A stretch of DNA of 64,000 bases from CAIJXJ01 sp964445115 (GTDB taxonomy: Bacteria > Pseudomonadota > Gammaproteobacteria > Burkholderiales > Methylophilaceae): contig CAYUJU010000001.1 of assembly GCA_964445115.1 (NCBI GenBank), positions 248,001 through 312,000 on the forward strand, read 5' to 3'. Under the pieces are notes generated by a model. The model had not been told where the DNA came from. It did not search any database and saw nothing but the letters and a program-made list of their open reading frames with translations. Shown one piece after another: positions 51,294 to 59,471 of this stretch. The translations under genes and the position numbers were made by a program. Within the stretch, counting starts at the first letter, position 1; every line of letters starts with the position of its first letter.

Positions 51294-52649
51294 TTAGCCT
51301 GTTATAAGTCGGTTAATGTCGTTGGAGATCGCGATAATCATCAGCAGGCCCAGCAAGAAGAAGCCCACTCTCATCCCGATTTCCATCGTCCGGTCGGAGA
51401 CCGGCTTTCCCCTCAAAATCTCGACCATATAATACATTAAATGGCCGCCATCCAAAACCGGAACCGGGAGCAAATTCAACACGCCGAGACTGATGCTGAC
51501 CAGCGCGAGGAAGGACAAAAACACTTTCCATCCCGCGGCTGCGCTCTTGCCCGCCGCATCGCCGATCGTCACCGGGCCACCAAGCGATTTCCAAGAGACC
51601 GACCCGGTCAGCATGGCACCGAACATCCGGATGCTGAACAGCGAGGTATCCCAGGTTTTTTTGCATCCCTGCCATAGGGCCGAAAGCGGGTCGTAACGTA
51701 CGTCGATCATGTACTTATCGATCTCAGCGTGCGACATGACGTACGCCGCGCCGACCCGTCCGATCGTGGTGCCGGACTCCTCGACGGCCTCCGGGATCAG
51801 TTTGATCGCGACTTCCTGCCCGCCCCGCTTGAGTTTGACCAGCAGAGTCTTGCCGGGGTTTCGTCGCATGTTGCTCGAAAAATCTTCCCACCCGGCAACG
51901 GCGATCCCGTTGATGGCGATCACTTCATCCTCCGGCTTGAGGCCCGCCCGTTCTGCCGGGCTATCTGGCTGCACCGCCCCCACCCTCGCCGGCCAGGTGG
52001 GCTGCAACGGTTGCAGCCCGAGTTGCTCGAGCACGTCAACCTTGGCATCGTCGTGCCGAATCGCGCCCACATTCAGCCGATGCAGGTGCGTTTCCATGGC
52101 ACCACTCAAAGCCTCGATCTCGACTTGCGGCTTGGTGAGGGATTCCTGCAACAAAGCCCAGCGCACGTCATTCCAGGTCTTGACCGACACCGCGCCCACG
52201 CGCACGATCAGTTCTTCTGTCTTGATACTGGCTGCAGCGGCAGGCGTGCCGGCAGCTACCTCCCCTACCAGGGGGCGCAATCCGGGCAGGCCTGCCATGA
52301 ACAACACCCAGTACAACAGCACGGCCAGCAGCAGATTGGATAACGGCCCGGCGGCGACGATGATGATCCGTTTCCAGACAGACTGGCGGTTGAAGGCGCG
52401 GTGCAGTTCTTCCGGGGCCACCGGGGCCTCCCGCTCGTCCAGCATCTTGACGTAGCCTCCCAAGGGGAAGGCCGCCACGATCAGTTCGGCCTGATCCTCA
52501 CCGAAACGGCGCTGATAAAGGGGTTTGCCAAAACCGATGGAAAACTGCAGCACTTTGACGCCGCAGCGTTTGGCGGCGTAGTAGTGCCCGTACTCATGCA
52601 CGACAATCAATACCCCCAGCGTCACCAGAAACGCCAGCAAAGTCATCAT
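51294..52649 (-). CDS. rseP: Site-2 protease RseP (sigma-E pathway)
   Basis: The 451-residue membrane metalloprotease has the zinc motif HEYGH in VVHEYGHYYAAKRCGVKVLQ, two PDZ-like regions (RVGAVQPDSPAERAGLKPED is clear), and the third metal ligand in NLLPVPVLDGGHLMYYMVEI. Four membrane helices are visible. It cleaves membrane-bound RseA during envelope stress. Start and stop overlap or adjoin dxr (4 bp overlap) and bamA (8 bp). Confidence 0.97.
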   Translation of the reverse strand: MMTLLAFLVTLGVLIVVHEYGHYYAAKRCGVKVLQFSIGFGKPLYQRRFGEDQAELIVAAFPLGGYVKMLDEREAPVAPEELHRAFNRQSVWKRIIIVAAGPLSNLLLAVLLYWVLFMAGLPGLRPLVGEVAAGTPAAAASIKTEELIVRVGAVSVKTWNDVRWALLQESLTKPQVEIEALSGAMETHLHRLNVGAIRHDDAKVDVLEQLGLQPLQPTWPARVGAVQPDSPAERAGLKPEDEVIAINGIAVAGWEDFSSNMRRNPGKTLLVKLKRGGQEVAIKLIPEAVEESGTTIGRVGAAYVMSHAEIDKYMIDVRYDPLSALWQGCKKTWDTSLFSIRMFGAMLTGSVSWKSLGGPVTIGDAAGKSAAAGWKVFLSFLALVSISLGVLNLLPVPVLDGGHLMYYMVEILRGKPVSDRTMEIGMRVGFFLLGLLMIIAISNDINRLITG

Positions 52650-53833
52650 TTACGTTGCTCCAGCCAGTCCAGAGAAGCACGACGCGCCGCCGCGTCAGCC
52701 TCTACCACATCGGACAACACCTGCACCTCCCGGATGGAGACCTGCGTCAGCGCCGACTCGATCAATCTGGGGATATCGATGAAGCGTATCCGCTCTTCCA
52801 GGAACGCTTGGACCGCGATCTCGTTAGCCGCGTTCAAAATCGCCGGCGCGGTGCCGCCCTGGCGGAGCACTTCGAATGCCAACCCCAGACAAGGAAACCG
52901 CGTGACGTCGGGCGCCTCGAAATCCAGTCGGGCGATCTTGAACAGGTCGAGCGCCCCGACCCCGCTATCGATGCGCTCGGGATAGGCGAGCGCATAGGCA
53001 ATCGGCGTACGCATGTCCGGATTACCCAACTGGGCGATCACCGAACCATCGACGTATTGCACCATGGAATGAATCACGCTCTGCGGATGGATCACCACTT
53101 CGATGGAGTCCGGCGCCGCATCGAACAACCAGCGCGCCTCGATGACCTCCAGCCCCTTGTTCATGAGGCTGGCAGAGTCGATCGTGATTTTGGGCCCCAT
53201 CACCCAATTGGGGTGATTCAACGCCTGCCGCGGCGTGACCTGGGCCAGTTCGTCCAGCGTCGATCGACGGAAAGGGCCACCGGATGCAGTCAGCAGGATC
53301 TTGCTGACACCCACCTGCGACAGCCCGCGATCGAAATCCGGGGGCAGGGCCTGAAAAATGGCATTGTGCTCACTATCGATAGGCAACAGGGTCGCACCAC
53401 CGTCATGTACCGCCTGCATGAACAGACTGCCGGACATGACGAGTGTTTCCTTGTTGGCCAGCATGACGCGCTTGCCTGCCTTGGCCGCAGCCATAGCAGG
53501 GCGCAGGCCGGCAGCACCGACAATCGCCGCCATCACCGCATCGACTTCATCCGCCGAAGAGACCTGCTCCAAGGCCTCCTGACCGCACAATACAGTCGTA
53601 TCGAGCCCGGCATGCTGCAGTTGCAGATGCAGCCGCTCGGCGGCATCCGGATCCAGCACCACGGCAAATTTAGGTTGAAATACGCGGCATTGCTCGAGCA
53701 AGGGCTCGATGCGGGAATTGGCCGTCAATGCCCATGCACGATAACGTTCCGGATGTCGAGCGATGACATCCAGCGTGTTCACGCCAATGGTGCCGGTAGA
53801 ACCAAGAACCGTAATATTCTGCTGCTGGGTCAT
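52646..53833 (-). CDS. dxr: 1-deoxy-D-xylulose 5-phosphate reductoisomerase
   Basis: The 395-residue enzyme has the NADPH loop ITVLGSTGTIGVNTLDVIAR, the LLPIDSEHNAIFQALPP segment with metal ligands, the TASGGPFRRSTLDEL flexible loop, and WVMGPKITIDSASLMNKGLE. It makes MEP in the non-mevalonate isoprenoid route. Its product line feeds UppS, encoded upstream in the same operon. It overlaps cdsA and rseP by 4 bp each. In E. coli the order is dxr-uppS-cdsA; here it is uppS-cdsA-dxr. Confidence 0.97.
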   Translation of the reverse strand: MTQQQNITVLGSTGTIGVNTLDVIARHPERYRAWALTANSRIEPLLEQCRVFQPKFAVVLDPDAAERLHLQLQHAGLDTTVLCGQEALEQVSSADEVDAVMAAIVGAAGLRPAMAAAKAGKRVMLANKETLVMSGSLFMQAVHDGGATLLPIDSEHNAIFQALPPDFDRGLSQVGVSKILLTASGGPFRRSTLDELAQVTPRQALNHPNWVMGPKITIDSASLMNKGLEVIEARWLFDAAPDSIEVVIHPQSVIHSMVQYVDGSVIAQLGNPDMRTPIAYALAYPERIDSGVGALDLFKIARLDFEAPDVTRFPCLGLAFEVLRQGGTAPAILNAANEIAVQAFLEERIRFIDIPRLIESALTQVSIREVQVLSDVVEADAAARRASLDWLEQRK

Positions 53834-54645
53834 CCGCCGAGCACGATCTCTAGAAAGTAAGGAAGGTAAGCATACAAGGCCACCAGAGGCAACGTCGGGG
53901 TCAAGCCGTCGATGCGGTCCAGCACGCCGCCATGGCCTGGCAGGATGGTACCGCTGTCCTTTTTGCCCGCCTGCCGCTTGATCAGCGACTCGAACAGATC
54001 ACCCAGCACCGAGAAGATGGTCAGTAACCACAAGCCAGGTACAAACCAGAAACTCCAGCCCAGCCAGAGGCAGAGCCCTGCTGCCACCAGAGTCGTGACG
54101 AACAGCGCTCCCGCCAGCCCCTCCCAGGTTTTTCCAGGACTGATTTCCGGAGCCAACTTGTGTTTACCGAAGCGCTTGCCACTGAAATAGGCGGCACTAT
54201 CGGCGATCGCCACGACAAGAATCACCAGCAGCACCACCATCGGGCTGATATGCCTGAGATCGATCAGCGCCATCCAGGCCGGCAGGAGCAACAACCAGCC
54301 CATCACGGCAAGCCCTGCCGGATGCCGCAGATGCCAGCGCCGGGACAACCAGAGCGGAGAAATGAAAATCCAGAAAACAGCCGCCGACAAGGTCAGCAGA
54401 ATGGCGCCTGTGTGGCGCACCAGATCCGATACTCCAGGCAGCAAGGCCGCCGCGATGAGCGCGGTCAGCCCCAGAAACGTTTTTCGCGCAGCGGGGCTAA
54501 AGCCGGACAAGCCCCCCCACTCCCACGCCCCGACCAGAATAAACGCCAGAAGGAACAGGGCCCACCCAAGGTCGGGCAAGGTAAAAAGTGCGGCGATAAA
54601 GGTGGTCGCCAGCACAATGGCGGTAATGACTCGCAGCTTAAGCAT
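53830..54645 (-). CDS. cdsA: Phosphatidate cytidylyltransferase
   Basis: The 271-residue integral membrane enzyme has many hydrophobic helices and the C-terminal CDP-alcohol signature GDLFESLIKRQAGKKDSGTI followed by LPGHGGVLDRIDGL with the catalytic Asp. KRFGKHKLAPEISPGKTWEG is also conserved. It makes CDP-diacylglycerol for phospholipid synthesis. Its ATG lies 8 bp inside the end of uppS. Confidence 0.96.
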   Translation of the reverse strand: MLKLRVITAIVLATTFIAALFTLPDLGWALFLLAFILVGAWEWGGLSGFSPAARKTFLGLTALIAAALLPGVSDLVRHTGAILLTLSAAVFWIFISPLWLSRRWHLRHPAGLAVMGWLLLLPAWMALIDLRHISPMVVLLVILVVAIADSAAYFSGKRFGKHKLAPEISPGKTWEGLAGALFVTTLVAAGLCLWLGWSFWFVPGLWLLTIFSVLGDLFESLIKRQAGKKDSGTILPGHGGVLDRIDGLTPTLPLVALYAYLPYFLEIVLGG

Positions 54646-55396
54646 GCCGATTCGCCAGTTGCTCGCTGGTACGCCCGAAGCGGCGCTCTCGTGCGCGGTA
54701 GGATTTCAACGCAAGCTTGAAGGCCTCGTCGTCGAAATCGGGCCAGAGCGTATCAGTAAAGTACAGTTCGGTGTAGGCCAGTTGCCACAGCAGGAAGTTG
54801 CTGATGCGCTGCTCCCCGCCGGTACGGATGAACAGATCCGGCTCCGGGGCGTAGTGCATGGAGAGATAGCCGGCAATGTCCTGTTCGGTAAAGTTCTCCG
54901 ACAATTCCGGGTGCGCTTTCAGCATGCGCTGCGTAGCCTGCAGAATATCCCAGCGACCACCGTAGTTGGCTGCAATCGTCAGGGTCAGACGCGTGTTGTG
55001 CCGCGTCAGTTGCTCGGCCTCGTGGATCGCTTGCACCAGTAGCGGATCAAAGCGCGAGCGGTCACCGATCATGATCAGGCGAATCTGGTGCTGGTGCAGA
55101 CTGCGCACTTCCTTGCTGAGCGCCTCCATGAACAGCCCCATCAGGAACTTCACCTCGTCCGGCGGACGCCGCCAGTTTTCGCTGCTGAACGCAAACAGGG
55201 TCAGGTATTCGACCCCGTAGTGGATACATTGCTTGATGAGGTCACGCACTGTTTCCACGCCGCGTTTGTGGCCCATGATGCGTGGCAGGAAGCGCTTCTT
55301 GGCCCACCGCCCGTTGCCGTCCATGATGACGGCGATATGACGCGGCACTTCATGCGCTTCCGGGATATCTTGGGTGGAACTGGCGAATAGTGCCAA
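54638..55396 (-). CDS. uppS: Undecaprenyl diphosphate synthase
   Basis: The 252-residue cis-prenyltransferase has the catalytic IAVIMDGNGRWAKKR with the key Asp, GHKRGVETVRD, LTLFAFSSENWRRP, and the C-terminal DLFIRTGGEQRISNFLLWQL. It builds the C55 lipid carrier for peptidoglycan. The start is TTG (55396) with AAAGG upstream; no in-frame ATG exists before a stop. It sits behind the frr terminator, so it may have its own promoter in the 103-bp gap, though none is obvious. Confidence 0.95.
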   Translation of the reverse strand: MALFASSTQDIPEAHEVPRHIAVIMDGNGRWAKKRFLPRIMGHKRGVETVRDLIKQCIHYGVEYLTLFAFSSENWRRPPDEVKFLMGLFMEALSKEVRSLHQHQIRLIMIGDRSRFDPLLVQAIHEAEQLTRHNTRLTLTIAANYGGRWDILQATQRMLKAHPELSENFTEQDIAGYLSMHYAPEPDLFIRTGGEQRISNFLLWQLAYTELYFTDTLWPDFDDEAFKLALKSYRARERRFGRTSEQLANRHA

Positions 55397-55436
55397 TGTC
55401 AGCCTTTCATTGATGCTTGCAGGGTGTATTGGAGCA

Positions 55437-55482
55437 TAAAAAACGGGGATCGCGAACCATGAAATGGCTGCCTATCCCCGTT
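55437..55482 (-). terminator. Intrinsic terminator between frr and uppS
   Basis: On the minus strand AACGGGGAT (55482-55474) pairs with ATCCCCGTT (55450-55442), with an inner AGCCAT/ATGGTT helix in the loop, and a T-run follows. It would stop or reduce transcription from rpsB-frr before uppS. Confidence 0.75.
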
Positions 55483-55499
55483 GATGTGGATTCACCTGA

Positions 55500-56057
55500 T
55501 CAGATCGCCATCAGGTCGGTTTCCTTGGCCTGCAATGCCTTGTCGACTTCGGCGACGTATTTGTCCGTCAGTTTCTGGACCTCGTCCTGCGCACGACGCT
55601 CGTCGTCCTCACTGATGTCCTTGTCCTTGAGCAGTTTCTTCAGCTGGTCGTTGGCATCGCGGCGCACGTTGCGCACGGACACCTTGGCATCCTCTCCCTC
55701 GCCCTTGACGACCTTGATCAGGTCGCGGCGGCGCTCTTCGGTCAGGGCCGGCATCGGCACGCGGATCATGTCGCCGGAATTGGAAGGGTTCAGCCCGAGG
55801 TCGGAATCGCGGATCGCCTTTTCCACCTTGGCCATCATCGGCTTTTCCCACACCTGCACCGTGATGGTACGGGCATCGGCAAGACCCACGTTACCCACTT
55901 GGCTCACCGGCACCATGTTGCCGTAGTACTCGACCATCACCTGGTCCAGCAGGCCGGCGTGGGCACGGCCGGTACGCACCTTGCCCAGGTTGCTCTTCAG
56001 CACTTCCAGTGCCTTCTGCATCTTTTGTTCGGCAGTTTTCTTGATATCGTTGATCAT
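55500..56057 (-). CDS. frr: Ribosome recycling factor
   Basis: The 185-residue protein has the RRF parts: an N-terminal helix (INDIKKTAEQKMQKALEVLK), LGKVRTGRAHAGLLDQVMVE, domain II (VSQVGNVGLADARTITVQVW), and C-terminal helices with LTEERRRDLIKVVKGEGEDA. With EF-G it frees ribosomes after termination. It follows pyrH by 18 bp and has its own terminator. Confidence 0.97.
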   Translation of the reverse strand: MINDIKKTAEQKMQKALEVLKSNLGKVRTGRAHAGLLDQVMVEYYGNMVPVSQVGNVGLADARTITVQVWEKPMMAKVEKAIRDSDLGLNPSNSGDMIRVPMPALTEERRRDLIKVVKGEGEDAKVSVRNVRRDANDQLKKLLKDKDISEDDERRAQDEVQKLTDKYVAEVDKALQAKETDLMAI

Positions 56058-56075
56058 CTCGGTATCCTCAAATCA

Positions 56076-56792
56076 TCACGGTAATACGCGGGTACCTTCG
56101 TCCTCGCCCATCACCACGCGCTTCAGCGCCCCCTGCTTGAAAATGCTGAACACACAAACCGGCATCTTCTGATCGCGGCAGAGTGCCAGCGCCGTCGCAT
56201 CCATCACCTTCAGATTCTTGATGATGGCCTCGTCGAACGTCAGTTCCTTGTAGCGCATCGCATCCGGATGCGTCATGGGATCATCCGTATACACGCCGTC
56301 GACCTTGGTCGCCTTCAGGACGATCTCGGCATTCATTTCCACGCCACGCAGCGCCGCGGCGGTATCGGTGGTGAAGAACGGGTTGCCGGTTCCGGCGCCA
56401 AAAATGACGACACGCCCTTCTTCCAGATAACGCATCGCCTTGCCGCGAATGTAGGGCTCGGCCACCTGCTCGATGGTCAGCGCGGATTGCACACGCGCCT
56501 TGAGGCCCACATGACGCATCGCGTCCTGCAATGCCAAGGCATTCATGACTGTTGCCATCATGCCCATGTAATCGGCCGTTGCGCGGTCCATGCCGGCAGC
56601 TGCCGGCGCCACGCCACGAAAAATATTGCCCCCGCCAATGACCACGGCAACTTCGACGCCGAGGTCCACGACTTCCTTGACCTCACCGACGATACGCCCA
56701 ATGGTCGCACGGTTGATGCCATAGCTGTCCTCACCCATCAGGGCTTCGCCGGACAACTTCAACAGGATACGCTTAAAGGCGGGGGCGGTCAT
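56076..56792 (-). CDS. pyrH: UMP kinase
   Basis: The 238-residue amino-acid-kinase-fold enzyme starts FKRILLKLSGEALMGEDSYG, has VAVVIGGGNIFRGVAP and ATADYMGMMATVMNALALQD, and the FGAGTGNPFFTTDTAAALRG segment. It phosphorylates UMP, the step unique to bacteria, and is often GTP-regulated. It lies 3 bp after tsf and before frr, its usual order. Confidence 0.97.
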   Translation of the reverse strand: MTAPAFKRILLKLSGEALMGEDSYGINRATIGRIVGEVKEVVDLGVEVAVVIGGGNIFRGVAPAAAGMDRATADYMGMMATVMNALALQDAMRHVGLKARVQSALTIEQVAEPYIRGKAMRYLEEGRVVIFGAGTGNPFFTTDTAAALRGVEMNAEIVLKATKVDGVYTDDPMTHPDAMRYKELTFDEAIIKNLKVMDATALALCRDQKMPVCVFSIFKQGALKRVVMGEDEGTRVLP

Positions 56793-56795
56793 AGC

Positions 56796-57677
56796 TTAGA
56801 TCTTTGCTGCTGCAGCCACTTCAGCTGCGAAGTCGGTCACGACCTTCTCGATGCCCTCGCCCACCACGTACATGGTGAAGGAAGCCACGCTGGCGCCCTT
56901 GGACTTCAGCAGTTGCTCGATGGTCTGCTTGCCGTCTTCCGCCTTGACGAACACCTGGTTCAGCAGGGTGACGTCCTTCAGGAACTTCTGCACGGTACCA
57001 TCGGCGATCTTTTCCAGCATCGCTTCCGGCTTGCCGGATTCCTTGGCCTTTTCGATCGCCACGCGACGCTCGGCTTCGATCAGGGCTGCATCCACACCGG
57101 AAGCATCCAGCGACTTCGGCTTGGCAGCAGCGATGTGCATGGCGATATCCTTGGCCAGCGCCTCGTCGCCACCGACCACGTCCACCAGCACGCCGATCTT
57201 GCCGCCGTGCACGTAGCTGGCCAGCTTGCCTTGGGCTTCTGCGATCATGAAGCGGCGCGGGGTGATGTTTTCGCCGATTTTGCCGACCAACTGGGTACGC
57301 GCATCTTCCACGGTGCTGCCACCCATCTTCAGGCCTGCCACAGCAGCGATATCAGCCGGCTTTTCGTTGGCGATCACCACGGCGAGGTCACGCACGAAGT
57401 TCAGGAAGTCGTCGTTCTTGGCACAGAAGTCGGTTTCGGAGTTCACTTCCACCATGGCGCCCAGCTTGCCATCGGCGGAGATGCTCACGCCAACGCTGCC
57501 TTCGGCTGCCACGCGGGTAGAGGCCTTGCTGGCCTTGTTGCCGAAACGCACGCGCAGAATTTCTTCAGCACGGGCCATGTCGCCAGCGGCTTCAGTCAGG
57601 GCCTTCTTGCAATCCATCATCGGGGCGTCGGTGCGCTCGCGCAGCTCCTTCACCATACCTGCGGTAATTTCCGCCAT
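56796..57677 (-). CDS. tsf: Elongation factor Ts
   Basis: The 293-residue protein has the N-terminal UBA-like domain with the signature LRERTDAPMMDCKKALTEAA, the core EVNSETDFCAKNDDFLNFV, and the coiled C-terminal part (VTLLNQVFVKAEDGKQTIEQ). It exchanges GDP for GTP on EF-Tu. It follows rpsB by 94 bp, with a terminator in between that presumably is partly read through. Confidence 0.98.
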   Translation of the reverse strand: MAEITAGMVKELRERTDAPMMDCKKALTEAAGDMARAEEILRVRFGNKASKASTRVAAEGSVGVSISADGKLGAMVEVNSETDFCAKNDDFLNFVRDLAVVIANEKPADIAAVAGLKMGGSTVEDARTQLVGKIGENITPRRFMIAEAQGKLASYVHGGKIGVLVDVVGGDEALAKDIAMHIAAAKPKSLDASGVDAALIEAERRVAIEKAKESGKPEAMLEKIADGTVQKFLKDVTLLNQVFVKAEDGKQTIEQLLKSKGASVASFTMYVVGEGIEKVVTDFAAEVAAAAKI

Positions 57678-57737
57678 CTCTTGCTCCTTAACACATTTAC
57701 AACCTGCCCGAGAGCAGGGTTTACAAAATCGGGACAG

Positions 57738-57767
57738 AAAAAAAGGGGCTCGCGCCCCCTTTTTTCA
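57738..57767 (-). terminator. Intrinsic terminator between rpsB and tsf
   Basis: On the minus strand a GGGGC stem (arms at 57746-57750 and 57754-57758) with a short loop is flanked by A-run and T-run. It lies 5 bp behind the rpsB stop. An attenuating terminator here matches the strong rpsB and weaker tsf expression known from other bacteria. Confidence 0.8.
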
Positions 57768-57771
57768 GGGT

Positions 57772-58515
57772 TTACTCAGCCGCCGTCACTTCCACGAACT
57801 CTTCTTCGGCACTTGCCTTGACGATTTCGTTGATGGACTGGCTACGGCCTTCCAGCACCGCATCCGCGATGCCACGGGCATACAGGCGGATCGCGCGGCT
57901 GGAGTCGTCGTTACCCGGGATGACGTAGGCCACGCCTTCCGGAGAGTTGTTGGTATCGACCACGCCGATCACCGGGATACCCAGTTTTCCGGCTTCGGTC
58001 ACGGCACCGGACTCATGGCCGACGTCGACGATGAAGATAGCATCCGGCAGACCGCCCATTTCCTTGATGCCGCCGATGGAGCGTTCCAGCTTTTCGATTT
58101 CGCGCTTGTAGCTCAGCACTTCGCGCTTGCCCAGCTTTTCGAAGCTACCGTCTTCCATCATGGTCTGGTAGTCGTTCAGGCGCTTGATGGACTGCTTGAC
58201 GGTCTTGAAGTTGGTCAGCATGCCGCCCAGCCAACGGTGGTTGACGTAAGCGCAACCAGCGCGGGAAGCTTCTTCCTTGATGATGTCGCGCGCTTGGCGC
58301 TTGGTGCCGACGAACAGGATGCGGCCTTTGTTGGCGGCCAGCTGACGCACATGCTTGAGTGCGTCTTCGAACATCGGCAGGGTTTTTTCGAGGTTGACGA
58401 TATGGATCTTGTTACGGTCACCGAAGATATACGGTGCCATCTGAGGATTCCAGTAACGGGTCTGGTGGCCGAAGTGGACACCGGCTTCCAGCATTTGACG
58501 CATGGTCACGGACAT
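57772..58515 (-). CDS. rpsB: 30S ribosomal protein S2
   Basis: The 247-residue protein starts SVTMRQMLEAGVHFGHQTRY, a strong S2 signature, and has VGTKRQARDIIKEEASRAGC, LGGMLTNFKTVKQSIKRL, and the second signature PDAIFIVDVGHESGAVTEAG. It is needed for 30S assembly and S1 binding. A good AGGAG precedes the ATG. Its leader carries two strong hairpins. Confidence 0.98.
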   Translation of the reverse strand: MSVTMRQMLEAGVHFGHQTRYWNPQMAPYIFGDRNKIHIVNLEKTLPMFEDALKHVRQLAANKGRILFVGTKRQARDIIKEEASRAGCAYVNHRWLGGMLTNFKTVKQSIKRLNDYQTMMEDGSFEKLGKREVLSYKREIEKLERSIGGIKEMGGLPDAIFIVDVGHESGAVTEAGKLGIPVIGVVDTNNSPEGVAYVIPGNDDSSRAIRLYARGIADAVLEGRSQSINEIVKASAEEEFVEVTAAE

Positions 58516-58543
58516 AATATTGCTCCTATAGGGTTATTGCCTC

Positions 58544-58620
58544 CACGCGCCCTAAAACACCCGTTCCCGGGCACCCATAGTTGGGGCGCGTGTGCGAATT
58601 TCCCGTTCAGAATAAACGGG
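58544..58620 (-). promoter_or_regulatory. Structured rpsB leader with two hairpins
   Basis: On the minus strand the first hairpin is CCCGTT (58620-58615)/AACGGG (58607-58602) with a 7-nt loop. The second has a perfect 9-bp outer stem, CACGCGCCC (58592-58584)/GGGCGCGTG (58552-58544), and an inner stem CCCG-GGAA-CGGG with a GNRA-type loop. The base of the second lies 28 nt before the AUG. E. coli rpsB is autoregulated by S2 through a two-hairpin leader; this may be the counterpart. A promoter should lie further upstream but none is clear. Confidence 0.6.
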
Positions 58621-58676
58621 CGGCGTATGCTACCATAAACGCCTGTTTTCATTCAAGGCAAAAGCAGCACCGTCCC

Positions 58677-59471
58677 ATGGCAATCACCATCAAGAATCAA
58701 ACCGATATCGAAAAAATGCGCGTGGCGTGCAAACTCGCCGCCGAAGTGCTGGATTATGTTACGCCCTTCGTCGTGCCAGGCGTCACCACCGAAAAACTGG
58801 ATCAGCTGTGCCACGACTATATGGTCGACGTGCAGGGCTGCATCCCGGCACCGCTGAACTACGCCCCTCCAGGCCACGCGCCCTACCCGAAGTCCATCTG
58901 CACCTCGATCAACCAGCAGGTATGCCACGGCGTGCCGGGCGACCGCGTGCTGAAGAACGGTGACATCGTCAATCTCGACATCACCACGATCAAGGACGGC
59001 TACCACGGCGACACCAGCCGCATGTTCTGCGTCGGCACCCCTTCCCCGCAGGCCAAGCGTTTGTGTGACATCACCTACGAGTGCATGTGGCGCGGTATCC
59101 AGCAGGTCAAGCCGGGCGCCACGCTCGGCGACATCGGGCATGCCATTCAAAAGCATGCCGAGTCCAGCGGCTATTCGGTCGTGCGCGAATTCTGCGGCCA
59201 CGGCATCGGCAAGAAATTCCACGAAGACCCGCAGGTACTGCACTACGGCAAGCCGGGCACGGGGATCAAGCTGCAGGAAGGCATGATCTTCACCATCGAG
59301 CCGATGATCAACGCCGGCAAGCGCGATATCCGCCAGATGGGCGACGGCTGGACCATCGTCACCAAGGATCGCAGCCTGTCCGCCCAATGGGAACATACCG
59401 TACTGGTCACCGCCGATGGCTTTGAGGTGCTGACCGTGTCGGACGGCACGCCGCCGCCCTTCCTGCGCTGA
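58677..59471 (+). CDS. map: Methionine aminopeptidase, type I
   Basis: The 264-residue enzyme starts AITIKNQTDIEKMRVACKLA and carries the pita-bread metal residues in DIVNLDITTIKDGYHGDTSR, the FCGHGIGKKFHEDPQVLHYG stretch, FTIEPMIN and TIVTKDRSLSAQWEHTVLVT. It trims the first Met from new proteins. The ATG at 58677 matches homologues; an upstream in-frame ATG at 58581 would add an unlikely leader. It is divergent from rpsB, the normal arrangement. Confidence 0.96.
   Translation: MAITIKNQTDIEKMRVACKLAAEVLDYVTPFVVPGVTTEKLDQLCHDYMVDVQGCIPAPLNYAPPGHAPYPKSICTSINQQVCHGVPGDRVLKNGDIVNLDITTIKDGYHGDTSRMFCVGTPSPQAKRLCDITYECMWRGIQQVKPGATLGDIGHAIQKHAESSGYSVVREFCGHGIGKKFHEDPQVLHYGKPGTGIKLQEGMIFTIEPMINAGKRDIRQMGDGWTIVTKDRSLSAQWEHTVLVTADGFEVLTVSDGTPPPFLR

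Noticed and set aside
52655..53860. 401-codon plus-strand frame opposite dxr
   Set aside because: Arg/Gln/His-rich mirror of dxr with no family features.
56268..57821. 517-codon plus-strand frame opposite pyrH and tsf
   Set aside because: His/Gly-rich antisense shadow of two certain genes; no recognisable domain.
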